From Bovifimicola sp964595785 (lineage in GTDB: Bacteria; Bacillota; Clostridia; Lachnospirales; Lachnospiraceae), in assembly GCA_964595785.1 (NCBI GenBank), contig CAZQRO010000106.1, positions 1 to 5,604 on the forward strand: a stretch of 5,604 nucleotides of DNA, written 5' to 3'. Both the position numbers and the translations under genes were made by a program. Shown here piece by piece: positions 1-5,604 of this stretch (position 1 is its first letter; every line of letters begins with the position of its first letter). A model generated the notes under the pieces. That model saw nothing but the letters and a program-made list of their open reading frames with translations, had not been told where the DNA came from and ran no database searches.

Positions 1-2
1 AA

Positions 3-50
3 GGCCGAGTTGAATTCACAACACCCGGCACATCGGCTGATAATAAGTAA
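3..50 (+). CDS. Possible C-terminal end of an upstream gene (partial)
   Basis: The third frame is open from the left edge to a TAA at 48-50 and ends in GTSADNK. This could be the tail of a rightward gene converging on the sigma-like gene. The first frame is also open, to a TAA at 52-54, so the frame choice is uncertain. With only 15 codons no function can be named. No terminator hairpin with a T-run follows, only an AT palindrome at 53-64. Confidence 0.3.
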   Translation, partial: GRVEFTTPGTSADNK

Positions 51-84
51 ATAATTTTAAAATTGATTATGAAAATATAAAACA

Positions 85-915
85 TTAATTTGTTTCATCA
101 ATATTTTCATCGATAGTCAGGGCATTAAGAGACATCTTCATGATGCGTTCAACCTCATCTTCAGGAAGAGAAAGATATTTGGCTAATTCCTCTAAGGTAG
201 GTGTACGGTCAAGTTCTTTGCTGAGGGTAATGGAAGCACGGTCAAGTTCATTGGCACGGTCGGCAGCATGGGAAGTAATTCTGCTCGAAGTATTCTGATC
301 AAGAATCGCATCATTTAGAGCATTTTTGATTGTATTTTCTATGTGGGAATGAAATTCTGAGATTGCGGTGTTTCCTTTGTAAGTCATTATACCTTCCATA
401 AGGCCTAAGTTACCTTCCTGAAGTAAATCTCCGTGGGATACGCCTTTGTCCCTAAAACTTTCAGCAAGGCTGAGAACGGTTTTGAGGTTGGCTTCTATTA
501 GGTTATTTATTGTAGTCTTATCATGAGAATCTTTTAATAATTTTTCTAAAAGAATACATTCTTCTTCGGCAGATAAGGTAATAATATTTTCTAAGTCATC
601 ATAATACATATTTAGAAAAGTCTGTTCCTTATTATCGTTCTCTTCTGTGGGGATATTTATGTTAGAAATGTTGATAACTTCTTCAGATGAACCGGAAGTT
701 GTGGATTTCTTTGCAACAGGAATATATCCGTTAATGGAAATCTTATTTTCTAGAAGATAGTCATATACCAATTGATACATTGAATCATCAGTGATTACAT
801 CATCAAGCGCTGACTTAATTTCATCAATTGTAAGAGTTCCGTTATTTATATTGGCAGATTCAACCAGAAACGATAAAGCTTCGTGAAACTGCGATTTTTT
901 TTCGTTATTATCCAT
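85..915 (-). CDS. Sigma-70-like protein lacking region 4
   Basis: A 276-residue protein related to primary-type sigma factors. Residues about 8-62 resemble the sigma region 1.1 domain (TLTIDEIKSAL, then a YDYLLENKISI-like end). Residues about 105-135 look like region 1.2 (TLSAEEECILLEKL). Residues 138-180 match region 2.1-2.2 (LIEANLKTVLSLAESF, then DLLQEGNLGLMEGI), the main core-RNA-polymerase contact in sigma factors. The following 2.3-2.4 segment (about 181-215) lacks the usual aromatic/tryptophan-rich melting and -10 recognition residues. Residues about 224-262 resemble region 3 (LSKELDRTPTLEELAKYL, PEDEVERIMK). The protein then stops, so the -35-binding region 4 is absent; the 84 bases downstream show no continuation in another frame. 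It likely binds core polymerase, but whether it can start transcription is doubtful. The ATG at 913-915 has an AAAGGG site 9 bases upstream and its own promoter. Family assignment is firm; function is inferred. Confidence 0.85.
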   Translation of the reverse strand: MDNNEKKSQFHEALSFLVESANINNGTLTIDEIKSALDDVITDDSMYQLVYDYLLENKISINGYIPVAKKSTTSGSSEEVINISNINIPTEENDNKEQTFLNMYYDDLENIITLSAEEECILLEKLLKDSHDKTTINNLIEANLKTVLSLAESFRDKGVSHGDLLQEGNLGLMEGIMTYKGNTAISEFHSHIENTIKNALNDAILDQNTSSRITSHAADRANELDRASITLSKELDRTPTLEELAKYLSLPEDEVERIMKMSLNALTIDENIDETN

Positions 916-949
916 TCTGTTTTTCCCTTTCTTCTTTTTTCATTGCTTA

Positions 950-978
950 ATTTTATCGTAAATGTTAAAATAAATCAA
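950..978 (-). promoter_or_regulatory. Vegetative promoter of the sigma-like gene
   Basis: On the minus strand, TTGATT (978-973) and TAAAAT (955-950) are separated by exactly 17 bases, a near-consensus housekeeping promoter. The start codon at 915 lies about 35 bases downstream of the -10, leaving room for a short leader with the AAAGGG ribosome site. Confidence 0.7.
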
Positions 979-984
979 GGAAGG

Positions 985-1013
985 TTTAATTATGTTATGT
1001 GGTGTTTTATATT
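985..1013 (+). promoter_or_regulatory. Possible weak promoter of the CotH-like gene
   Basis: TTTAAT (985-990) and TATATT (1008-1013) lie 17 bases apart on the plus strand, upstream of the start at 1047. The -35 match is poor and the DNA is AT-rich, so this is only a candidate. It lies a few bases from the divergent promoter of the sigma-like gene, so the two would probably influence each other. Confidence 0.35.
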
Positions 1014-1046
1014 ATGTATTTTAGGAAAGGCATAGGTATTAACAGT

Positions 1047-2540
1047 ATGAAGAAAAAATTATCATTACTTCTGGTATTATGTATGTGTGCATGTATGATG
1101 TTCGCATGCGGCAAAGATGGTAAGAGCAAGGAAAAGGAAACTACGGGAGGTTCTAAAGAAGTTAATATATCAACTTCTGATCAGGAAGAAATATATGAAC
1201 AGTTATTTGATATTAATAATACAATTTCAATTCAGATAGAAATATCTGACGAGGAACTTGATAAATTGCAGGAGGATTATGAAAAATATGAAAGAATGCA
1301 CTCTAAGTCGCCAATTTACAGAATGGCAGATAAGGTTATTATCTCTATAGGAGATGAAGTGTATGAAATTAATGAAGTTGGTATCAGACTTAAAGGTAAT
1401 ACTTCAAGAGTTCCTGTCTATGATGAGGATACGGGTAAACCAAATCTTTCGCATTACCGACTGAGTTTTAATGAGACGTTTGATGATGAAACATACTATG
1501 GCGAAGATGCAAAGGTATGGGCTAGTGATGAAGAACGTCAGGCTAGAAAAGAAAGAAAATTTGCTACATTGAAGGGCATGGAAGTTAAGTGGAATAAGAA
1601 TTATGATGACACTCATATAAGAGAATTATATGCGTATGAAGTGTTTAGAGATATGGGAGTCTTAGCTCAGCAGGTAAACCTTTGTTCGTTAGGGTTGAAC
1701 GGTGAGAATTATGGTATAGTTAATATATATGAACCGGTTGACCAGATATTTATTGAAAGAAATCTTCCGGAGGAAGACTGGGGAGGAGACCTTTATAAAT
1801 GTGCATGGACATATAAACCTGCCAATTATGTGAAATCTTCCGTAACATATGGTGTGGAAGACCCTGATTCAGGTCTTTCGTATAATTATGATTTGAAGAC
1901 AAATAAAAAAGACTCGACATTTAATACACTTTCTAAACTTTTAGAAGTAATGAGTAATGATGATGTATCGAAAGAAGATTTTGAAAGTGTAATAGATACG
2001 GATTCGCTTGCTAAATTTTTAGCGGCAAGTTACTTTATGGGTAATCCTGATGACATAAGAAATAATTACAATAATCATTATGTATATTTCTTAAAGAGTT
2101 CAGGAAAGGCAATATTTATTCCTTATGATTATGACAGATGTCTCGGAATAACTTATGGCTGGAATCCTGACGGAACAGGGATGACATATGTTTCACCATA
2201 TTCTGAATATGCAGAAAGCAATGGCACAGAACAGATGAATCCTATCATTAATGCGGCAGTTATTAATGATAATGCATATTGTTTAGACGATTACAATGCT
2301 GCACTTAAGAAGATAGCAGGCAGCGACTGGCTTACAGAGAAGAAATTTGAAGAATACTATGAGATAGTAAAACAGAATTATGAAACAGTAGTAACACCTT
2401 CCATGGAATTTGAAAATGCCGAAAACAAAATGTTTAAATTTGGATTAGATGGAGAAGTTGTATCAAATGACAGTAAAAACATGTCATTTGAACAGTATGT
2501 TAAGGGAATATTAGAAAGTTATAATGCTGAAATTAAGTAA
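1047..2540 (+). CDS. CotH kinase-family lipoprotein
   Basis: A 497-residue protein starting at MKKKLSLLLV, with a lipoprotein signal peptide. The likely lipidated residue is C21 (FAC-GKDG), followed by a charged Lys/Glu linker to about residue 50. The CotH fold then shows in order: an N-terminal strand region ending in GIRLKGNTS (112-120); FATLKGMEVKW (172-182); IRELYAYEVFRDMG (191-204); LNGENYGIVNIYEPVD (217-232); a PDDIRNNYNNHYVYF segment (334-348), where CotH proteins carry a catalytic aspartate; and IPYDYDRCLG (358-367), corresponding to the metal-binding aspartate motif. B. subtilis CotH is an atypical protein kinase that phosphorylates spore-coat proteins. This copy should be anchored outside the membrane, so its substrate may be a surface protein. 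An in-frame ATG at 999 would put 16 extra residues before the signal peptide, so 1047 is preferred. Ribosome-site candidates are AGG at 1034-1036 or GGAAAGG at 1024-1030, the latter rather distant. Confidence 0.85.
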   Translation: MKKKLSLLLVLCMCACMMFACGKDGKSKEKETTGGSKEVNISTSDQEEIYEQLFDINNTISIQIEISDEELDKLQEDYEKYERMHSKSPIYRMADKVIISIGDEVYEINEVGIRLKGNTSRVPVYDEDTGKPNLSHYRLSFNETFDDETYYGEDAKVWASDEERQARKERKFATLKGMEVKWNKNYDDTHIRELYAYEVFRDMGVLAQQVNLCSLGLNGENYGIVNIYEPVDQIFIERNLPEEDWGGDLYKCAWTYKPANYVKSSVTYGVEDPDSGLSYNYDLKTNKKDSTFNTLSKLLEVMSNDDVSKEDFESVIDTDSLAKFLAASYFMGNPDDIRNNYNNHYVYFLKSSGKAIFIPYDYDRCLGITYGWNPDGTGMTYVSPYSEYAESNGTEQMNPIINAAVINDNAYCLDDYNAALKKIAGSDWLTEKKFEEYYEIVKQNYETVVTPSMEFENAENKMFKFGLDGEVVSNDSKNMSFEQYVKGILESYNAEIK

Positions 2541-2546
2541 AAGTAC

Positions 2547-2575
2547 TTTACAATAATTGAAAACTATATTAAAAT
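2547..2575 (+). promoter_or_regulatory. Promoter of the riboswitch-mntP unit
   Basis: TTTACA (2547-2552) and TAAAAT (2570-2575) are separated by 17 bases. The -35 box begins 7 bases after the stop of the CotH-like gene. Transcription would start near 2582, just ahead of the aptamer, which is where a riboswitch leader should begin. Confidence 0.75.
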
Positions 2576-2585
2576 GATAAAAATC

Positions 2586-2674
2586 CTCATCGAGGGAGTA
2601 GTTGGCAACATGAAGTTGTGGTAATATCAACATAATGATGGAAATCTGGTATTATCTTAAATAACGAGACTCGT
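2586..2674 (+). promoter_or_regulatory. Manganese-sensing yybP-ykoY riboswitch aptamer
   Basis: The leader carries the hallmarks of the yybP-ykoY Mn2+ aptamer. Helix P1 pairs CGAG (2591-2594) with CTCG (2670-2673). Just inside P1 is GGAGTAG (2595-2601), the conserved metal-binding loop. A small hairpin pairs CAAC (2606-2609) with GTTG (2615-2618). A second arm pairs TAATA (2622-2626) with TATTA (2650-2654) and encloses TCAACA (2627-2632) and TGG (2647-2649), matching the conserved second loop as I recall it from the L. lactis aptamer. TAACGAGA (2662-2669) closes the 3' side, like UAGCAAGA in family members. The next gene is mntP, a classic target of this class. P1 overlaps the 5' arm of the following terminator, so Mn2+ binding should permit read-through (an ON switch). 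Confidence 0.87.
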
Positions 2675-2728
2675 GGAATCTGTGAAGTACATATTATGTG
2701 CAGCAGGTTCCACGAGTCTTCTTTGTTC
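2667..2728 (+). terminator. Riboswitch-controlled intrinsic terminator
   Basis: Bases 2667-2678 (AGACTCGTGGAA) pair perfectly with 2708-2719 (TTCCACGAGTCT). The stem extends inward to 2682/2704 and continues after a small internal loop as a six-pair stem (2687-2692 with 2696-2701). A U-rich but interrupted tail (TCTTTGTT) follows. Its 5' arm contains the CTCG strand of aptamer helix P1, so the two structures exclude each other. That is the expected expression platform. Confidence 0.8.
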
Positions 2729-2752
2729 AATTACAGGAAAGGAAAAAAGAAA

Positions 2753-3319
2753 ATGGGAATACTTGAATTATTTATTTTAGCAGTAGGTTTGTCTATGGAT
2801 GCTTTTGCTGTGTCAGTCTGTAAGGGGCTGGCAATGAAGAAAATATCGTTTAAGAAAATGGCAGTTGTAGGATTGTGGTTTGGTGGATTTCAGGCACTTA
2901 TGCCGTTGATAGGCTATTTTCTGGGGGTACAGTTTAAAAAGGGGATAACATCAATTGACCATTGGATAGCATTTATATTACTTGCAATAATTGGAATAAA
3001 CATGATTAAAGAAGCCTGTTCAAAAAGTGAAGGGGAAGAATATGCAGAGGATACATTGGATATAAAAACGATGTTTCTGCTGGCGGTAGCCACCAGTATA
3101 GATGCTTTGGCAGTAGGCGTTACATTTGCATTTTTGTCAGTAAATATTGCAAGTGCAGTATCTTTTATTGGTGTTACAACATTTATATTATCAGCAATCG
3201 GAGTTAAGATTGGAAATGTATTCGGAACAAAATATAAAGCAAAAGCTGAAATTACAGGCGGAGTAATACTTATACTTTTAGGAATTAAGATTCTGCTGGA
3301 ACATTTGGGGATATTTTAG
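2753..3319 (+). CDS. mntP: Manganese efflux pump MntP
   Basis: A 188-residue, very hydrophobic protein of the MntP (DUF204) family, which exports Mn2+ across the cytoplasmic membrane and protects against manganese excess. It shows the family's two-fold repeat: GLSMDAFAVSVCKG near the N-terminus (D16) and ATSIDALAVGV in the second half (D117), two membrane-embedded aspartate motifs. About six membrane segments are visible, with a charged loop at residues 89-105. Length and the MGILELFILAVGLSMDA start fit the family. An in-frame ATG at 2696 lies inside the terminator hairpin and would add a hydrophilic stretch, so the start at 2753 is preferred; AGGAAAGG at 2735-2742 lies 10 bases upstream. The gene is monocistronic, preceded by the Mn2+ riboswitch and followed by a terminator. 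Both neighbours support the assignment. Confidence 0.95.
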   Translation: MGILELFILAVGLSMDAFAVSVCKGLAMKKISFKKMAVVGLWFGGFQALMPLIGYFLGVQFKKGITSIDHWIAFILLAIIGINMIKEACSKSEGEEYAEDTLDIKTMFLLAVATSIDALAVGVTFAFLSVNIASAVSFIGVTTFILSAIGVKIGNVFGTKYKAKAEITGGVILILLGIKILLEHLGIF

Positions 3320-3386
3320 ATATAAAACATGATGATGTTATATTTAAATATTACCGGATTTTTTTATTTAAAATGAAAGATTATTA

Positions 3387-3413
3387 ATCACATCAGATTG
3401 GTGTGATTTTTTT
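3387..3413 (+). terminator. Intrinsic terminator after mntP
   Basis: ATCACATC (3387-3394) pairs with GGTGTGAT (3400-3407), eight pairs including one wobble, around a five-base loop. A run of seven T (3407-3413) follows. It lies 67 bases past the mntP stop and ends that unit. Confidence 0.88.
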
Positions 3414-3563
3414 GTGTTCTAAAAAATATGTAACTACATGAATCAATGATAGCGAAAATTCAAGTAATATATAAATTTCACAAAAGGCAGTCAAAAACAT
3501 TTTTAGTTTAGCCCCATTAGAATAGTAACTAATAATTGTGATGGAAATGAGGTTAAAGAGAAA
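3414..3563 (+). other. Intergenic leader before the rsgA remnant
   Basis: About 150 AT-rich bases between the mntP terminator and the rsgA start. There are -10-like boxes (TAATATATAAA at 3465-3475, TAGAAT at 3518-3523), but none has a convincing -35 box at 16-18 bases, so no promoter is asserted. A promoter must lie here or in the gap if rsgA and the ABC genes are expressed. GAGG at 3549-3552 serves as a ribosome site for the ATG at 3564. No conserved RNA structure was recognised. Confidence 0.4.
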
Positions 3564-4082
3564 ATGGAGAATTTAATGGAGTATGGCTACACGCCTATAC
3601 TTGATACAAATGGATATATGTCTGCGAGAGTTACAGCAGTGCATAGGGAGAGATATGAAATTATATGTGAAAAANNNNNNNNNNNNNNNNNNNNNNNNNN
3701 NNNNNNNNNNNNNNNNNNNNNNNNNNNNNNNNNNNNNNNNNNNNNNNNNNNNNNNNNNNNNNNNNNNNNNNNNNTGAAAAATGATTACAGCAAAGAAGCA
3801 GACTAGGTACAGAAAATTTCCGGAAATGCAGTAGTGCATGCCATTAGTTCTAAAACGGGTCTTGGTATTGATGAATTGCAGGAATATTTTAAGCCACGGA
3901 AGACGATTGTGTTCTTAGGTTCATCAGGTGTAGGAAAGTCAAGTCTGGTTAATAGAATGGCGGGCTTTGCACTTATGAAGGTAAATGATAAGAAAACCAG
4001 AGCTCTTCAGGGAAAAGAATTTGGAAGAAGCATGAAAAAGTTTAAAAAAGAAATGCAGAAAAGCGGAAAGTTTAGAAGATGA
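3564..4082 (+). pseudogene. rsgA: Damaged rsgA (ribosome small-subunit GTPase A)
   Basis: RsgA (YjeQ) is a circularly permuted GTPase that aids 30S subunit maturation. The first 37 codons match the N-terminal OB-domain start (GYMSARVTAVHRERYEII). A run of 100 N (3675-3774) follows. After it the same frame reads KNDYSKEAD, apparently the end of a G4 (T/NKxD) motif, then TAG at 3804-3806, then VQKISGNAVVHAISSKTG (G5, SSKTG at 3846-3860) and the P-loop GSSGVGKS (G1, 3918-3941). After LMKVND (about 3989), where family members continue with IREDD, a threonine-rich G2, DTPG (G3) and a Cys/His zinc domain, the protein jumps to a basic Lys/Arg tail and stops. Normal length is roughly 290-350 residues; far less is here. 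Two independent lesions (stop and internal loss) argue for a pseudogene, though assembly error is possible near the gap. A GTG at 3834 could start an 82-residue fragment, but it has no good ribosome site. Confidence 0.75.
3675..3774. other. Assembly gap of 100 N
   Basis: Exactly 100 undetermined bases, the conventional size for a scaffold gap of unknown length, interrupt the rsgA region. The true distance and reading frame across it are therefore unknown. Confidence 0.99.
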
Positions 4083-4098
4083 AAGAGAGGAAAGAATA

Positions 4099-5109
4099 GT
4101 GATTGAGGTAAAGAATTTAAAGAAAGATTTTAAAAAGCCTATAAGAGGCGAGGGAATAAGCGGAATGGTAAAGACATTATTCTCTAGAAAATACGAAGTA
4201 AAACAGGCAGTTAAAGGTATTAACTTCCAGATTAGGGAAGGAGAAATGGTAGGTTATATCGGTTCAAATGGTGCCGGTAAATCCACCACAATTAAGATGA
4301 TGTGCGGTATTCTTAATCCTACTGATGGTCAGGTACTTATCGATGGTATGGAGCCGTATAAGAAACGTAAACAGGTAGCGCAGAATATCGGTGTAGTATT
4401 CGGACAGAAGACACAGTTATGGTGGGATATCCAGCTCATTGAATCTTTCAAAGTATTAAAAGAAATATACCAGATTTCAGATGAGGATTATAAAGAGAGA
4501 ATGGAATTCCTAGAAGGTGTTCTCGGATTAAGCGAATTCTTAAAACAGCCGGTTCGTACACTGTCATTAGGTCAGAGAATGAGAGCAGACCTTGCAGCTT
4601 CACTTTTACACAATCCCAAGGTATTATTTTTAGATGAACCTACAATAGGTCTTGACGTATTAGTTAAAGAGAAGATTCGTGAAGCCATTAAGGAAATGAA
4701 TAGGAAATACAACACAACAGTTATTCTTACGACACATGATATGGCAGATATTGAAAATCTCTGCAACAGAATTATCATTATTGATGAGGGAAGTGTTATT
4801 TATGATGGCGATTTATTAAGTATTAAGAATAAATTCGGCGACCTGAGAACAGTAACAATTGAACTTAAAGATACTCTTAATTCAACAGATGTGTTTGATA
4901 CATTTGACGGTAATGTGGAATATGAGTTAAATGGATTCGAACTGACGGTAAAATTTGATGCACTAAAAGTTAATTTTGAAAATGTAATGAATCACATCTT
5001 GCAGCAGGTACATATGAAAGATATGAAATTAAAAGAGATTTCAATTGAGGAAGTTGTCAGAGAGATTTATAAGAAAGATGAAGAGGAAAAGGGTGACAAG
5101 AATGAATAA
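4099..5109 (+). CDS. ABC-2 type exporter ATP-binding protein
   Basis: A 336-residue ATPase subunit with every nucleotide-binding motif: Walker A GSNGAGKST (55-63), Q-loop Q103 in VFGQKTQLWWD, signature LSLGQ (155-159), Walker B VLFLDEP with catalytic E180, D-loop GLD (184-186) and switch H213 (TTHD). The N-terminal insert of about 25 residues (12-36), the FGQKTQLWWD block and the LSLGQRMRADLAASLLHNP signature are typical of the uncharacterised ABC-2 subfamily (COG4586-like) that works with two multi-spanning permeases. Residues about 240-336 form an extra C-terminal domain. The protein should power export of an unknown substrate at the cytoplasmic membrane. Translation starts at GTG (4099), 8 bases after GAGAGG. 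It lies 16 bases after the rsgA remnant with no terminator between, and overlaps the next gene by 8 bases, so it is part of an operon. Confidence 0.93.
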   Translation: MIEVKNLKKDFKKPIRGEGISGMVKTLFSRKYEVKQAVKGINFQIREGEMVGYIGSNGAGKSTTIKMMCGILNPTDGQVLIDGMEPYKKRKQVAQNIGVVFGQKTQLWWDIQLIESFKVLKEIYQISDEDYKERMEFLEGVLGLSEFLKQPVRTLSLGQRMRADLAASLLHNPKVLFLDEPTIGLDVLVKEKIREAIKEMNRKYNTTVILTTHDMADIENLCNRIIIIDEGSVIYDGDLLSIKNKFGDLRTVTIELKDTLNSTDVFDTFDGNVEYELNGFELTVKFDALKVNFENVMNHILQQVHMKDMKLKEISIEEVVREIYKKDEEEKGDKNE

Positions 5110-5604
5110 AAATACAAATAAAATTGCTTCTGCTAATAAACGCAAGAGAAATGTATTTACCAGATACAATGCGTTTATGAAGACCGGAATTTTAAATGTG
5201 TTTGCATACAAGTTCAATGTATTATCCTGGCTGCTGGTATCGGCATCATCGCTTTTATGTCTGTTTTTTCTATGGATGGCAGTATACAGTAATTCAACGA
5301 CAGATGTAATAAATGGTTTTACATTTAAGGAAATTGTGGCATACACGGTTATTATTAATATATTTGCATTCACAATGGGTGGAGGCGAGACACAGGATGT
5401 TATTACGGATGAAATACAAAATGGGCAGATAGCCATGTCACTTATCAAACCGATAAGTTACAGATTGAGATTTATATTCTCGACACTTGGTTCGCTCATT
5501 GCATCAGATTTAATAGTTGGATTTCCACTTTTAATAATATCCACAATAGTACTTAAGGTTAATGGCTATATGACAATAGGAACTCCGGCACATTTTATAA
5601 TGAT
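5102..5604 (+). CDS. ABC-2 family exporter permease (partial, runs off the edge)
   Basis: The frame opens with ATG at 5102 and stays open to the right edge (167 codons). A basic N-terminal stretch (about residues 1-30, MNKNTNKIASANKRKR) is followed by membrane segments at about 40-62 (VLSWLLVSASSLLCLFFLW), 76-94 and 130-152. The segment GGGETQDVITDEIQNGQIAM followed by LIKPISY is characteristic of the ABC-2 permeases (COG4587/COG3694-like) paired with COG4586-type ATPases. It should form the transmembrane channel of the exporter; a second permease would be expected downstream. The start overlaps the ATPase stop by 8 bases (ATGAATAA), indicating translational coupling. An AAGGG site (5089-5093) lies 8 bases upstream. 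The substrate cannot be predicted. Confidence 0.88.
   Translation, partial: MNKNTNKIASANKRKRNVFTRYNAFMKTGILNVFAYKFNVLSWLLVSASSLLCLFFLWMAVYSNSTTDVINGFTFKEIVAYTVIINIFAFTMGGGETQDVITDEIQNGQIAMSLIKPISYRLRFIFSTLGSLIASDLIVGFPLLIISTIVLKVNGYMTIGTPAHFIM

Noticed and set aside
53..64. Perfect 12-base AT palindrome AATTTTAAAATT as a terminator or operator
   Set aside because: It is purely A/T with no loop or GC stem, and is expected by chance in DNA of this composition.
999..1046. Upstream in-frame ATG as the start of the CotH-like gene
   Set aside because: It would place 16 residues before an evident MKKK-type signal peptide and falls within the probable promoter region.
1404..1616. Minus-strand open frame of 70 codons inside the CotH-like gene
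   Set aside because: It lies wholly antisense to a well-supported coding region, has no ribosome site, and its hydrophobic look comes from the reverse complement of Asp/Glu/Lys-rich codons.
2696..2752. Upstream in-frame ATG as the mntP start
   Set aside because: It sits in the loop/stem of the riboswitch terminator, lacks a ribosome site, and would add a hydrophilic extension not found in MntP proteins.
3340..3375. TTTAAAT/ATTTAAA inverted repeat downstream of mntP
   Set aside because: The stem is only A/T and a much better terminator with a GC-containing stem and T-run follows at 3387-3413.
3573..3839. Open frames running through the 100-N block on either strand
   Set aside because: They appear open only because N codons cannot be read as stops; the flanks match rsgA in the forward frame used.
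4572..4778. Minus-strand open frame opposite the Walker B region of the ATPase
   Set aside because: It is antisense to conserved ATPase motifs and shows no recognisable features.
5041..5448. Minus-strand open frame of 135 codons opposite the ABC permease
   Set aside because: It overlaps both ABC genes in antisense. The sense frames have family motifs, ribosome sites and coupling; this one has none.

Overview
The window is AT-rich, low-GC Gram-positive DNA. Strong AGGAGG-type ribosome sites, consensus-like vegetative promoters, a CotH-family lipoprotein and a two-component ABC-2 exporter suggest a Clostridia member, most likely Lachnospiraceae. That placement is an inference from gene style, not a database result.

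Layout, left to right. Positions 1-50 hold what may be the last codons of a rightward gene. A leftward gene (85-915) encodes a sigma-70-like protein with recognisable regions 1.1, 1.2, 2.1-2.2 and 3, but region 2.3-2.4 is strongly diverged and region 4 is absent. It has a good promoter (TTGATT-17-TAAAAT). Divergent from it, 1047-2540 encodes a CotH-kinase-family lipoprotein. Seven bases after that stop begins a separate unit: a promoter (TTTACA-17-TAAAAT), a yybP-ykoY manganese aptamer, a long hairpin terminator that competes with aptamer helix P1, and the manganese efflux gene mntP (2753-3319), closed by a clear intrinsic terminator (3387-3413).

The right part starts with a damaged rsgA (ribosome-assembly GTPase). 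It carries a 100-N assembly gap, an in-frame TAG after the gap, and a separate loss of the G2/G3 and zinc-binding segments. Sixteen bases later a GTG-started ABC-2 ATPase begins. It overlaps by 8 bases a membrane permease that runs off the right edge.

Working together: mntP and its riboswitch form a self-contained manganese detoxification unit in which bound Mn2+ should turn expression on. The ABC ATPase and permease form one exporter, probably with a second permease beyond the window. They probably depend on transcription through the rsgA remnant. The sigma-like gene and the CotH lipoprotein share a divergent intergenic region of 131 bases. I found no mobile element, CRISPR array or tRNA/rRNA gene. 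The most notable items are the region-4-less sigma-like protein, the doubly damaged rsgA, and the lack of a dedicated terminator between the cotH-like gene and the manganese riboswitch.
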